Of a stretch of 64,000 nucleotides of DNA, positions 42,501 to 51,313 are shown piece after piece. The stretch is from CAWDBV01 sp963800705. Its GTDB lineage: Bacteria > Actinomycetota > Thermoleophilia > Solirubrobacterales > 70-9. The DNA is taken from the NCBI GenBank assembly GCA_963800705.1, contig CAWDBV010000002.1:310001-374000 (forward strand). Direction: 5' to 3'. The stretch's first letter is position 1. Each line of letters starts with the position of its first letter. The notes under the pieces were generated by a model. That model was not told the DNA's origin. It saw only the letters and a list, made by a program, of their open reading frames with translations, and searched no databases. The translations under genes and the position numbers were made by a program.

Positions 42501-42989
42501 ATGCGGATCGCAGTAATCGCCGATACCCATATGCCGAAAGGGGCCCGGCAGCTGCCGGAACGTTGCACCGCCGAACTGCGCACCGCGGATCTGATCGTCC
42601 ACGCCGGTGACTTCTCGGCTTGGGAGGTATATGCGCAGTTGTGTGATTACGGACCGCCGGTCGTCGCGGTGAGCGGCAACGTCGACGATGCGAGACTGCA
42701 GCGCCGGCTTCCGGAGACCGCGGTCTTCGATGCGGACGGCGCCGAGGTCGGCGTGATTCACGACGCGGGTTCCGCGAAGAGCAGGTTTGAGCGCATGCGG
42801 GCGCGTTTCCCCGGGGCATCCGCGGTGATCTTCGGCCACTCGCATCTTCCGCTGCTCGACGGCCATGGGAATTTTCAGATCTTCAACCCAGGCAGTCCGA
42901 CCGAGCGCCGGCGGGCTCCGACCCGCAGCATGGGCCTTGCGACCGCCGCGGCGGGTCGGATCCAGTTTCGCCACGTGCGGCTCAAATAG
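42501..42989 (+). CDS. YfcE/MJ0936-type metallophosphoesterase
   Basis: 162 residues. Metal-binding motifs in order: IADTHMPKG (D-x-H), HAGDF (GD), SGNVDD (GNxD in place of GNH), and GHSHLPLL (GHSH). Cytoplasmic phosphodiesterase/phosphatase of the small YfcE group. TACTCT eight bases before the ATG, so probably leaderless with its own promoter. Confidence 0.92.
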   Translation: MRIAVIADTHMPKGARQLPERCTAELRTADLIVHAGDFSAWEVYAQLCDYGPPVVAVSGNVDDARLQRRLPETAVFDADGAEVGVIHDAGSAKSRFERMRARFPGASAVIFGHSHLPLLDGHGNFQIFNPGSPTERRRAPTRSMGLATAAAGRIQFRHVRLK

Positions 42990-43000
42990 CGGCTGACCGG

Positions 43001-44836
43001 CTACTTTCGGCCGCCGAGCAGCGGCGCCGGCTCGTCGGCGAGCGTGAGCTCGTCGAAGCGCGCCGCTGCGCTCTTCCCCTTGCCCTTCTTCTTCCTGCCC
43101 TTCTTCTTACATTTGCTCTTCTTGCGCTTCTTGGCCGCGCGGCCCTTCTTCTTGCCCTTCTTGCGCTTCGACTTGCACTTCCGCTGGGCGGCGGCCTCGC
43201 CGGGGCCGCTGACCGTAAGGGCGGCGAGGCTGCCGCCGCCGGGCGCGCCGCGGCGGCCGACGTAGATGTCGTAGGTCTCGGAGGAGGACAGCGTCCGGGT
43301 CGTGGAGGCATCGGCGGCGCAGCCCCGGAACGCGCCGCTGCTCGCGTCGTGGATCGAGAGCACCGCCGGGAAGTCGCTCGAGGTGGCGTCGAACGTGTAG
43401 CTGCCGCCCTGTGCGGCCGTCTTCACCTTGAACCAGACGCCGCGGGTCGCGCCCGCGGCGGCGCTACAGCCGGGGGCTTCGTTGGCACCGATGCCGCCGG
43501 CGTAGATGCTCTCGCCGCTCGCCGCCTGGTTGAGCGGGATGCTGATCGCGCCGGCGCGCTCGTCGTTCGCGGGCGGGGTCGGCGTGCCGGGCAGATACTC
43601 GACCCGGTAGGTGTAGTTGAGGTTGTCGGTGGCGGTTGTGTCGTTGATCAGCGGCAGTACGTACTGCTTCACCTGCGCGGGATCGGCGGAGACGGTGAAG
43701 GCAGGCCCGGTCTGCGGCGCGGCGTCGAATAGCGGCCCGCGGTTGCCGAACATGTACAGGTAGGGGGTCTCGACCGGGCCCGGGGTGTTGACCGTGAACC
43801 GGAGCGCGTCGTTGGGGCCGCTCGGCACGAAGCCGAGGTCGGTGATCGCGCGCACGTAGCGCGCCGCGAGGTGGTCGACGTCGGCGTTCTGGAGGCCGCT
43901 GTCGCCGTTCGCGTTCGTGTACTCGGCGGCGGCAGGGTGGCCTTCGAAGCCGTGGATCCGCGCGATCGCGCCCGACTTCCAGCGGCTCGGCTCCCAGATG
44001 TCGCGCGCGAAGTCGGCGAAATGCCTTCGGACGCTGTCGAACGGGTTCTGGCCCGTGATCGCGGAGCTCAGCATCGTTGGGACGCTCGAGGGAAAATTCT
44101 TGACCTCGAAGTAGTAGTCCGCGATGATGGCGCCGCCGTAGGCCTCGGCCATGTGCTGGAAGAACGGCCAGGTGCCGTAGTTGCCCCCGCATGACGTCCC
44201 CTCCCAGACGTTTGCCGGTTGCGGGCAGTCGAGCGGCACCCAGGGGGTGGTGAAGTTGTTGTCGCCGGGATCGATGTCGGGGAGCGAGAACTCCGCCGCC
44301 CAGTTCGCGATCCCCTCGAGAATCGGGTCGGTGGCGGGGCTGCTGTTGTACGCGCCCTGGATCACGTGCATGAACTCGTGGGCGGCGCGGAACCTGAAGC
44401 CCTGCCGGTCCTGCCCCGGGGTCATGAACGCGTAGGAGGTCTGCGGGACGTGACCGCCGGTGTCGTAGAAGACGATCCCGCCGTTCATGTTCGGGTAGAT
44501 GGTCGGCCTGGCGATGTAGACGTCGGTCTTGGCGTCGCCGTCGTTGAGCGGCGGGTCGAGGCCGGCGTTCGGCGAGCCCCCGCCGCCGCTGACGAGCCGG
44601 CTGTAGGCCTCCTCGAAGTCGGCCGCGCCCGCCTGCACGTAGCCGGCCGAGGCCGTGGCGGGGTTGTAGTGGAGGACGAAGTGAGCCGTCGAGTGCGTGG
44701 CCGTCAGCCCTGTTGGAACGAGGGTTCCGACCCGGTCGTGGTGGGCGAGTGCGCCCGGCGCCGTCGCGAGCAGCGCGCAGGCGGCCAGCGCAATCGCAAC
44801 CTCGATCCTTGCCCCCGTTGTCCTCACCCACCCCAT
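43001..44836 (-). CDS. Secreted putative metalloprotease (MXAN_6640-like, HExxH)
   Basis: 611 residues from the ATG at 44834-44836. Signal peptide (ALAACALLATAPGALA). Mature protein: THSTAHFVLHYN, then the zinc motif HEFMHVIQ (HExxH) in RAAHEFMHVIQGAYNSSP, with a downstream EGIANWAAE that may give the third ligand. The C-terminal half has a Pre-peptidase-like beta domain (FKVKTAAQGGSYTFDATSSD). A long Lys/Arg-rich block with two Cys (RKCKSKRKKGKKKG...SKCKKKGRKKKGKGK) is followed by 25 further residues, so unlike the other tails it is not terminal. Divergent from the PhoD gene by 26 bp. Confidence 0.87.
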   Translation of the reverse strand: MGWVRTTGARIEVAIALAACALLATAPGALAHHDRVGTLVPTGLTATHSTAHFVLHYNPATASAGYVQAGAADFEEAYSRLVSGGGGSPNAGLDPPLNDGDAKTDVYIARPTIYPNMNGGIVFYDTGGHVPQTSYAFMTPGQDRQGFRFRAAHEFMHVIQGAYNSSPATDPILEGIANWAAEFSLPDIDPGDNNFTTPWVPLDCPQPANVWEGTSCGGNYGTWPFFQHMAEAYGGAIIADYYFEVKNFPSSVPTMLSSAITGQNPFDSVRRHFADFARDIWEPSRWKSGAIARIHGFEGHPAAAEYTNANGDSGLQNADVDHLAARYVRAITDLGFVPSGPNDALRFTVNTPGPVETPYLYMFGNRGPLFDAAPQTGPAFTVSADPAQVKQYVLPLINDTTATDNLNYTYRVEYLPGTPTPPANDERAGAISIPLNQAASGESIYAGGIGANEAPGCSAAAGATRGVWFKVKTAAQGGSYTFDATSSDFPAVLSIHDASSGAFRGCAADASTTRTLSSSETYDIYVGRRGAPGGGSLAALTVSGPGEAAAQRKCKSKRKKGKKKGRAAKKRKKSKCKKKGRKKKGKGKSAAARFDELTLADEPAPLLGGRK

Positions 44837-44846
44837 AGGTGGGTCA

Positions 44847-44856
44847 AGTGTAGCTT
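44847..44856. promoter_or_regulatory. Interlocked divergent -10 elements
   Basis: AGTGTAGCTT contains TAGCTT for the plus gene (44851-44856, six bases before ATG 44863) and TACACT for the minus gene (complement of 44847-44852, ten bases before ATG 44836). The two hexamers share two base pairs, so only one polymerase could open this site at a time. Confidence 0.6.
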
Positions 44857-44862
44857 GGGGCG

Positions 44863-46500
44863 ATGGCCGAACTCGTCCTGGGACCCTTGCTGCGCTACGT
44901 CGACGAGGTGCAGGCGAGCGTCTGGGTCGAGACCGACGCTCCCTGCGAGGTCGAGGTGCTCGGCCGCAGCCAGCCGACCTTCTGCATTGGCGGCCACCAC
45001 TACGCGCTTGTCCTACTCGAGGATCTCGAGCCCGGGAGCTCGACGCCCTACGAAGTCCGCCTCGACGGCGAGGTCGCCTGGCCCGAGCCCGGGTCAAGCT
45101 TTCCGCCGAGCGTGATCCGGACGATCGATCCCGAGCGCGAGCTGCAGATCATCTTCGGCTCCTGCCGGGTCTCGGTTCCGCACGAGCAGCCCTACACGCT
45201 CGAGAAGGACGATCACGACGACGGCCGCGAACCCGACGCGCTCCGCACTTACGCCAAGCGGATGCTCGAGCAGGGCGAAGGGCACTGGCCGCAGCTGCTC
45301 TTCTTCCTCGGCGACCAGGTCTACGTCGACGAGGATGCGCCCGAGACCCGCGAGTTCATCCGCTCGCGCCGCGATACCTCGGATCCGCCCGGGGAGGAGG
45401 TTGCCGACTTCGAGGAGTACACCCGCCTCTACCGCGAGTCGTGGAGCGACCCGATCGTCCGCTGGATGCTCTCGACGGTCGGCTCGGCGATGATCTTCGA
45501 CGACCACGACGTCCACGACGACTGGAACACCTCGATCTCGTGGCTCAAGGAGATCCGCGAGCAGCCCTGGTGGGAGGAGAGGATCACCAGCGCGCTGGTC
45601 TCCTATTGGGTCTACCAGCACCTCGGCAACCTGTCGCCGAAAAAGCTCCGGGAGCGCGGCTTGCTGGACGACGTCTACAGGGAGGAGGACGCCTGGCCGA
45701 TGCTGCGCGAGTGGGCGCAGGACGCCGACTGGGGGAGCGACGGGCGCCGCTGGAGCTATTCGCGAACCCTGGGCGGCGTTCGGATCGTCGTCCTTGATTC
45801 GCGCGAGGGCCGGGTGCTCGCCGAGCGGCCGCGGCAGATGTTCGACGAGGACGAATGGGACTGGCTCAACGATCGGATTACCGGCGACGTCGAGCATCTC
45901 GTCGTCGCCGACACCCTGCCGATCCTTCTGCCGCCGGCAATGCACGATCTCGAAGCCTGGAATGAAGCGGTGTGCGCCGGCGCCTGGGGGGGCTGGTTCG
46001 AGCCGATCGGGGAGCGGATCCGGCGCGCGATCGACCTCGAGCACTGGGCAGCGTTCAACGACTCGTTTCGGAGGCTGATGGGTCTGATCGAGGACGTGGC
46101 CGCCGGCCGCCGCGGCGAGGCTCCAAGGACGATCACGATGCTCGCCGGCGACATCCACCACGCCTACCTGGCGGAGGTTGCGTTCCGTCGCGACTCAGGG
46201 GTGAAGAGCTCGGTCTTCCAGGCGGTCTGCTCGCCCTACCGCAACCCGCTCGATTCAACCGAGCGCCGGATCGCTAGCTTCGGCTGCTCGCGGGCAGCGC
46301 AGCCGATCGGCCGCGCGCTCGCCCGCTCGGCGCGGGTCCCCGACCCGCCCGTCCGCTGGCGCCTCGTCGAGACCCCGACCTTCGACAACCAGGTCGCGAC
46401 GCTGCGGCTCGACGGGTCGCGGGCGAGCATCGCCATCGAGCGCACCAAGCCAGCTGAGGACCCGAGGCTCGAGACCTCGCTGCAGCGGCGGCTTATCTGA
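44863..46500 (+). CDS. PhoD-like alkaline phosphatase D family protein, no signal peptide
   Basis: 545 residues. An N-terminal fibronectin-like region (ASVWVETDAPCEVEVLG) and a PhoD-type metallophosphatase domain: FGSCRVSVPHEQP, FLGDQVYVDED (metal Asp), FDDHDVHDDWNTS, VVLDSREGRVL, LAGDIHHAYLAEV. PhoD enzymes are phosphodiesterases/monoesterases normally exported by Tat; here the start has no signal sequence or twin-arginine motif, so it appears cytoplasmic. ATG 44863 is leaderless. Confidence 0.9.
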   Translation: MAELVLGPLLRYVDEVQASVWVETDAPCEVEVLGRSQPTFCIGGHHYALVLLEDLEPGSSTPYEVRLDGEVAWPEPGSSFPPSVIRTIDPERELQIIFGSCRVSVPHEQPYTLEKDDHDDGREPDALRTYAKRMLEQGEGHWPQLLFFLGDQVYVDEDAPETREFIRSRRDTSDPPGEEVADFEEYTRLYRESWSDPIVRWMLSTVGSAMIFDDHDVHDDWNTSISWLKEIREQPWWEERITSALVSYWVYQHLGNLSPKKLRERGLLDDVYREEDAWPMLREWAQDADWGSDGRRWSYSRTLGGVRIVVLDSREGRVLAERPRQMFDEDEWDWLNDRITGDVEHLVVADTLPILLPPAMHDLEAWNEAVCAGAWGGWFEPIGERIRRAIDLEHWAAFNDSFRRLMGLIEDVAAGRRGEAPRTITMLAGDIHHAYLAEVAFRRDSGVKSSVFQAVCSPYRNPLDSTERRIASFGCSRAAQPIGRALARSARVPDPPVRWRLVETPTFDNQVATLRLDGSRASIAIERTKPAEDPRLETSLQRRLI

Positions 46501-46512
46501 TTCGGCGAGGGC

Positions 46513-46890
46513 CTACGCGGCGGGAGCGGCGCTCGGCGCTGCGTCCGGCGGCGGCGGGCCGTACTCGTTCGCGCCCTCGTCGCCCTTCTCGATGTAGAAG
46601 ATGATCAGCACGATCGCGCCGATGATCGGGATGATCCCGATCAGGATCCACCAGCCGCTGCGCCCTGTGTCGTGCAGCCGCCGAATCGCGACCGAAAGGC
46701 CGGGCAGGAACAGCGCCAGCGCGGCGAGGATGTAAACGAAGCTCGTGCCGAGGATCGCGTCGATGAGGCTGCCCGCGATGCTGACCAGGATCGAGAACAG
46801 GAACCACCACCAGAACGCCGGACGCGATGCGCGGCCGTCGAACTTCGTGTAGTGGTCAAAGCCGTCCTGAACTGCTTCCGTAAAGCTCAT
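46513..46890 (-). CDS. DUF805 membrane protein
   Basis: 125 residues from the ATG at 46888-46890 with GAGGAGGGGG upstream. Starts MSFTEAVQDGFDHYTKFDGRASR and continues with three hydrophobic helices (FWWWFLFSILVSIAGSLIDA; FVYILAALALFLPGLSVAIRR; WWILIGIIPIIGAIVLIIFY). RLHDTGRSGWW is the DUF805 signature. Function unknown. Ends in an Ala/Pro-rich tail. Confidence 0.92.
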   Translation of the reverse strand: MSFTEAVQDGFDHYTKFDGRASRPAFWWWFLFSILVSIAGSLIDAILGTSFVYILAALALFLPGLSVAIRRLHDTGRSGWWILIGIIPIIGAIVLIIFYIEKGDEGANEYGPPPPDAAPSAAPAA

Positions 46891-46994
46891 ATCCCCCTCC
46901 TCCTTGTCGGGTTGTAGTGCAGGCAACCCTATCCGACTCAATCGCCTCGGCTGCACTAGTCTCGCGGCTCCGCTCAATACGAGGAGGAGAAGCA

Positions 46995-48140
46995 GTGCCG
47001 ATCGAGCTGACTGACGAGCAGAAGTCCTTTGTCGAGGCGATCCGCGATTTCGCCGAGCGCGAGTGCGGCACCCGCGAGAAGCGCTCCGCGCTCACCGACG
47101 GCGGCAAGCACACCCACAGCGAGGAGATCTCCAAGAAGATGGCCGAGCTCGGCTGGCTCGGGATGGCGATCCCCGAGGATTACGGCGGCGCCGGCGGCGG
47201 CGCGGTCGACATGTGCCTGCTGCTCGAGGAGATCGCCCGCGGTCAGATCCCCGTCTCCGCATTCAGCGTCTCGATGATCACCGCCGGCGCCTACGAGCGC
47301 TACGGCACCGACGAGCAGAAGCAGGAGATCCTCGGCGGGATCGCGAACGGCGGCGTCGAATCGATCGCGATGTCCGAGCCGGAGGCCGGCTCCGACGTCG
47401 GCAACCTGCAGTGCTTCGCCAAGCGCGAGAACGGCGGCTACGTCGTCAACGGGCAGAAGACCTGGATCTCGGCCGCGCAGCAGGCCGACCACATCCTGCT
47501 CGTCGCCCGCACGAGCCGCGAGGGCTCCAAGCACGAGGGCGTGACGATGTTCAACGTGCCCGCCGGCGTCAAGGGCCTCGAGATGCACGGCATCGAGACG
47601 ATGGCCGGCCCCGACGAGGTCAACGACCTCTTCTTCACCGACTGCGAGCTCCCCGAGGACGCTCTCGTCGGGCAGGAGGGTCAGGCGTGGATGCAGCTGA
47701 TGACCGGGCTCAACCACGAGCGCCTCGTCACCGGCGCGAGCTTCCTCGGCATCGCCGAGCGCGCCTTCGACGACACGCTCGCCTACGTCAAGGAGCGCAA
47801 GCAGTTCGACCGGCCAATCGGCTCGTTCCAGACGATCCGCCACCGGCTCGCGGATCTCGCCACCGAGATCGAGTGCTGCCGGCTGCTCGTCTACGACGTC
47901 GCGCGCCGAACCGACGCCGACCCGGAGACGACGCTTCCGCGCGAAGCCTCGATGGTGAAGATGAAGGTCACCGAGACCGCTAAGAAGATGGCGCTCGAGG
48001 GCCAGCAGATGATGGGCGGCTACGGCTACTCGACCGAGTACGACATGGAGCGCTACGTGCGCGCCACGGTCGTCTCGACGATCTTCGCCGGAACCTCCGA
48101 GATCCAGCGCGAGATCATCTCGAAGACGTATGGCTTGTAG
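46995..48140 (+). CDS. Acyl-CoA dehydrogenase
   Basis: 381 residues from GTG 46995 with a strong GAGGAGGAG site and a TAGTCT -10 element at 46958-46963. FAD/substrate motifs MSEPEAGSDV, GQKTWISAA, RKQFDRPIGSFQTIRHRLAD and QMMGGYGYSTEYDMERYVRA. The usual YEGT catalytic Glu of medium-chain enzymes is replaced (FAGTSEIQ), while the Glu of NHERLV occupies the long-chain/isovaleryl-type position. Oxidises an acyl-CoA in beta-oxidation. Overlaps the downstream lipase by 11 bases. Confidence 0.93.
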   Translation: MPIELTDEQKSFVEAIRDFAERECGTREKRSALTDGGKHTHSEEISKKMAELGWLGMAIPEDYGGAGGGAVDMCLLLEEIARGQIPVSAFSVSMITAGAYERYGTDEQKQEILGGIANGGVESIAMSEPEAGSDVGNLQCFAKRENGGYVVNGQKTWISAAQQADHILLVARTSREGSKHEGVTMFNVPAGVKGLEMHGIETMAGPDEVNDLFFTDCELPEDALVGQEGQAWMQLMTGLNHERLVTGASFLGIAERAFDDTLAYVKERKQFDRPIGSFQTIRHRLADLATEIECCRLLVYDVARRTDADPETTLPREASMVKMKVTETAKKMALEGQQMMGGYGYSTEYDMERYVRATVVSTIFAGTSEIQREIISKTYGL

Positions 48141-49284
48141 GGGACTGCTCGGGGTTCTACTGCTCGCGGCGTTCGCGTTCCCGGCTTCGGCCGGCGCGGT
48201 CGACTACGCGCCCGTTGACCGGCCCGGGCCCGCCCTCGAGGTGACCCCCGCCCAGGTGACGGCGGCGACCGACTGCAGCCCGGGCGTCGATGGCGCCGCC
48301 CGTGCTCCGGTCCTCCTCGTCCACGGGACCGGATCCTCGAAGAAGTCGAACTGGTCCTGGACATATGAAACGGCGTTCAACATGCTCGGCATCCCCTGGT
48401 GCGCGGTCGATGCGCCCGATCACGCGAACGGCGACATCCAGACGAACGGCGAGTACGTCGTCCAGTCGATCCGCTCGATGTACGCGCGGGCGGGGAGGCC
48501 GATCGCGATTGTCGGCCACAGCCAGGGCGGGATGGTGCCGCGCTGGGCGCTGCGCTTCTGGCCCGACACGCGCGCGATGGTCGACGACGTGATCGGGTTC
48601 GCGGGCACCAATCACGGCACCACCGCGGCCCGGGCAGGGTGCGCGACCGAGTGCTCGGCGGCCAGCTGGCAGCAGCGCGACGACTCGAACTTCATCGCCG
48701 CGCTCAACTCGGGCAAGGAGACCTTCGCCGGCATCTCCTACACCCAGATCTACACCCACACCGACTTCATCGTCACCCCGAACAGCAACGACAGCGGCAG
48801 CTCCTCAATCCATACCGGCGACGGCGCGATCACCAACGTCGCCACCCAGGATGTGTGCCCGCTCGACATCTATGAGCACCTCGCAATCGGCACCATCGAC
48901 CCGGTCGCCTACGCGCTCGCAATCGACGCACTCGACAACGCCGGCCCCGCCGATCCGACGCGTGTCGACCCGCTCACCTGCCTCCAGGTTCTGCAGCCCG
49001 GGGTAAACCCGGTGACCTTCCCGCTCAACGCGGCCGCGGCGCTGATCGAGCTCGAGAGCGTCGCCCTCGACCGACCTCCCGGCCGAACCGGCGCTGCGCT
49101 GCTACACGCTCGCGAGCTGCGCCGCTCCGACCGGTGGATCCGCCGGGACCACGGTTGGAGTCAGCCCCTACGGACCGGCGCAAAGGATCCGCAAGAAGTG
49201 CGGCAAGCGGAAGCAGAAGAGGGGCAGGAAGGCCAAGTCGCGCAAGCGCTGCAAGCGCAAGTCGAAGAAGCGCCGGCGCTATAG
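48130..49284 (+). CDS. Secreted triacylglycerol lipase, C-terminal tail frameshifted
   Basis: 384 residues as written. Signal peptide (LLGVLLLAAFAFPASAGA), PVLLVHGTGSSKKSNWSW oxyanion region, nucleophile IVGHSQGGMVPRW, Asp/His region near DFIVTPNS and CPLDIYEHLAIG. After IELESVALD the frame appears shifted: dropping one C near 49070 gives DLPAEPALRCYTLASC... and then the basic tail RIRKKCGKRKQKRGRKAK...RCKRKSKKRRRY ending at TGA 49313-49315. So the true gene probably ends at 49315 with a Cys-Lys tail. The family (LipA/class 2) hydrolyses lipid esters outside the cell. Paralogous to the lipase at 54790-55985. Confidence 0.87.
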   Translation: MACRGLLGVLLLAAFAFPASAGAVDYAPVDRPGPALEVTPAQVTAATDCSPGVDGAARAPVLLVHGTGSSKKSNWSWTYETAFNMLGIPWCAVDAPDHANGDIQTNGEYVVQSIRSMYARAGRPIAIVGHSQGGMVPRWALRFWPDTRAMVDDVIGFAGTNHGTTAARAGCATECSAASWQQRDDSNFIAALNSGKETFAGISYTQIYTHTDFIVTPNSNDSGSSSIHTGDGAITNVATQDVCPLDIYEHLAIGTIDPVAYALAIDALDNAGPADPTRVDPLTCLQVLQPGVNPVTFPLNAAAALIELESVALDRPPGRTGAALLHARELRRSDRWIRRDHGWSQPLRTGAKDPQEVRQAEAEEGQEGQVAQALQAQVEEAPAL

Positions 49285-50810
49285 AACTCCTTGTCGGCAC
49301 CGCCGGACTCGTTGACCGCGGCGCCGCTCATCGCGTTGGCGGCCCAGTCGGTCGGCGTCGTCACCGGGTCCCAGGACATCTGACCGGTCCCGGATGCGGT
49401 GAGCAAGCTCTGGCCGGAATGGGTTCCGAGCGTGATCACGATCGTGCTGCCGCTCATCACCATCGTCGAGGTGGTCCCGGTGTCGCCGAAGCGGGCGATC
49501 TCTCCCCCGAGCAGGCCTCCGACGTAGTCGCCGCGGCCGAGGTCGATCTGGCCGAGCGGCAGCTGCGAGCTGTCGGCGGCGTTGTAGATCTCGACCCCGT
49601 CGTCGCCGAGCAGGATCAGCCCGTTGATCAGCCGCACGACGACCGGCGTCGAGGTTCCGTTCCAACCGCTGAGGATCGAGATCGGCTCCATCGGCTCGCT
49701 GAACGTGTAGGTGATCGTGTCGGTGATCTGGGCGAGGCCGACGGTGGTGTTGTTGTTCTGGGTCTGGATGTTGCTCGCGGCCGGCTGAGTGTTATCGACC
49801 GTGACCGAGAAGGTCGACTGGGTCTGCGAGCTGGCCGTATCGGTGAGAGTGAGCGTGTAGTTCTTCGACCCCGCCGCGAGTGATCCGTTCGCGGTCTGCT
49901 GGGCGCTGCGGTAGTTGTAGCTTTGGCCGCCGGCCGTGAAGCTGCCGTGGGTCAGCGCAACGCTCGTGGCCCCGGTCGTGATCGCGCTCACGTCGGCCCG
50001 CAGGGTCGAGAGCCCGGCCGGCGGGTTACCCGAACCGGTCGCGTTTGCGTAGACGAAGTAGGTGCCGCCCTGCTTGATGTAGCCCGCGACGCCGCCCTGG
50101 GATTTCGCGATCACCGACGCGCTGACGACGGGCCGGTCGACCGTGAACGGCGCGCTCGCCTGGTCACCCTGGTTGCCGATCGCATAGATCGTGTGGGCGC
50201 CGTTCGAGGTTCCCGCCGGCACGGTGACGGAAGTCGTCGCGGTGCCGTTCGTCTGCACCGGGGTCGGGTTGATGCTCCCGGTCAGCAGCGTGCCGGTGCT
50301 CGGGTCGTCGAGCCGGAAGCTGACGGTCTGGCCGCTGATATACCCGGTGATGTTTCCCGTGACGGTTGCCGGCAGGCTGTTGGTCGATGAGCTGTTGAGA
50401 GTGAAACTCGGCGATGCGACCGTGGCGGTCGAGCTCTTCGCGCTCTCGGCGCCGCGCCAGTTGGCCTGTGCGGTGGTCACGGTGTAGCGCCAGCTGCCTG
50501 GCGGAACAGCGTTCTCGGTGCAGCTCAGCCCGGCAATTGTTCCGGCGCAGGCCGAGCCGACCGTCTGCGGCTGGTCGGAGCCGTTGTAGCGCTTGACGAT
50601 GTAGCCGTCGGTGGGCGCGGCACTGGCCGACCAGCTGACGGTGACGTTGCGGCCCGAGACGCTGACGCTCGGGGTGTTTCCGGCCGCGATCGAGAGAGCT
50701 CGCGAGTACCCCGACCCGGCACCGGTGCCGAGCCAACCGGCCGCGGCGTTTACCGCGCCGGCGAGCACGATCGCCACCGTGAACACGAAGATCATACGGC
50801 GCGCGGTCAC
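49161..50810 (-). CDS. Secreted surface protein with SipW-like signal region, FN3- and Ig-like domains
   Basis: Up to 549 residues from the GTG at 50808-50810, which overlaps the stop of the upstream gene (GTGA). N-terminal MTARRMIFVFTVAIVLAGAV then AGWLGTGAGSGYSRAL, similar to the start of the 51314-51793 gene. FN3-like domain (PSVSVSGRNVTVSWSASAAP; GYIVKRYN), several Ig-like stretches (NGAHTIYAIGN; TYFVYANATGSG; TLTLTDTASSQTQ), then AANAMSGAAVNESGGADKEF. Sequence after that, over the antisense lipase tail, is probably not real; similar proteins end close to ADKEF. Third gene of a three-gene cluster. Confidence 0.78.
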   Translation of the reverse strand: MTARRMIFVFTVAIVLAGAVNAAAGWLGTGAGSGYSRALSIAAGNTPSVSVSGRNVTVSWSASAAPTDGYIVKRYNGSDQPQTVGSACAGTIAGLSCTENAVPPGSWRYTVTTAQANWRGAESAKSSTATVASPSFTLNSSSTNSLPATVTGNITGYISGQTVSFRLDDPSTGTLLTGSINPTPVQTNGTATTSVTVPAGTSNGAHTIYAIGNQGDQASAPFTVDRPVVSASVIAKSQGGVAGYIKQGGTYFVYANATGSGNPPAGLSTLRADVSAITTGATSVALTHGSFTAGGQSYNYRSAQQTANGSLAAGSKNYTLTLTDTASSQTQSTFSVTVDNTQPAASNIQTQNNNTTVGLAQITDTITYTFSEPMEPISILSGWNGTSTPVVVRLINGLILLGDDGVEIYNAADSSQLPLGQIDLGRGDYVGGLLGGEIARFGDTGTTSTMVMSGSTIVITLGTHSGQSLLTASGTGQMSWDPVTTPTDWAANAMSGAAVNESGGADKEFYSAGASSTCACSACATWPSCPSSASACRTSCGSFAPVRRG

Positions 50811-51244
50811 GGCACAGCCTTCGTCTTGGCGACGAATTTGAGCGGGAAGATCGCTCCCTGGCAGTCATCGCCAGCGTCCTCCTGCAACCGGACCTGCATC
50901 GCCGTCCGCGATCGCTTGCGCGGCGGGATCCACAGTCTTAGTCGCCGCTTGATCGGGATGAGATTGTCTGCGCGGCAGCGCGCCCACGCGTCACGCACCT
51001 TCGCCGTGATCGAGCGGACCATGACCGGTCGCGAGGAGCGGTTCCGCAGCGGAAGGCTGATCCAACTCGTCTCCCCGGGGTAGAGGCCCTCGACCTCGCC
51101 ATGGGTCCGGATCGGAGAGCCGCCCGGCAATGAGGCGAGGGGTCCCTTGGGTTTGGCGGTGTCGCTCCCCTGCGTGGCCGCGTAAGCGCTGCCCGCTGCG
51201 ATCAGCAGGGCGGCGAAGAGGAGGTTGGACCAGATCGGTCGCAT
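50807..51244 (-). CDS. Secreted small protein, paralogue of the TasA-like gene
   Basis: 145 residues. Signal peptide (LLFAALLIAAGSAYA). The mature part aligns in pattern with the 51314-51793 protein: LYPGETSWISLPLRNRSSRP against LYPGVDGDVLLRINNPNPYP, then a Cys, then DDCQGAIFPLKF against DGCQGATFTIPV. Basic middle (RRLRLWIPPRKRSR). Stop overlaps the next start by four bases, showing coupling with 49161-50810. Predicted extracellular structural partner; function unknown. Confidence 0.78.
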   Translation of the reverse strand: MRPIWSNLLFAALLIAAGSAYAATQGSDTAKPKGPLASLPGGSPIRTHGEVEGLYPGETSWISLPLRNRSSRPVMVRSITAKVRDAWARCRADNLIPIKRRLRLWIPPRKRSRTAMQVRLQEDAGDDCQGAIFPLKFVAKTKAVP

Positions 51245-51313
51245 CGCTTGCCCCGGTGACGGGCCGGCCGGGTCGTCATTGCCCGGCCGGCAGGAGCCAC
51301 TTGTCGAGGATGG

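Noticed and set aside
42501..42989. Missing catalytic His in the metallophosphoesterase (GNVDD instead of GNH)
   Set aside because: GNxD is the normal form in the YfcE/MJ0936 group, so this is not unusual.
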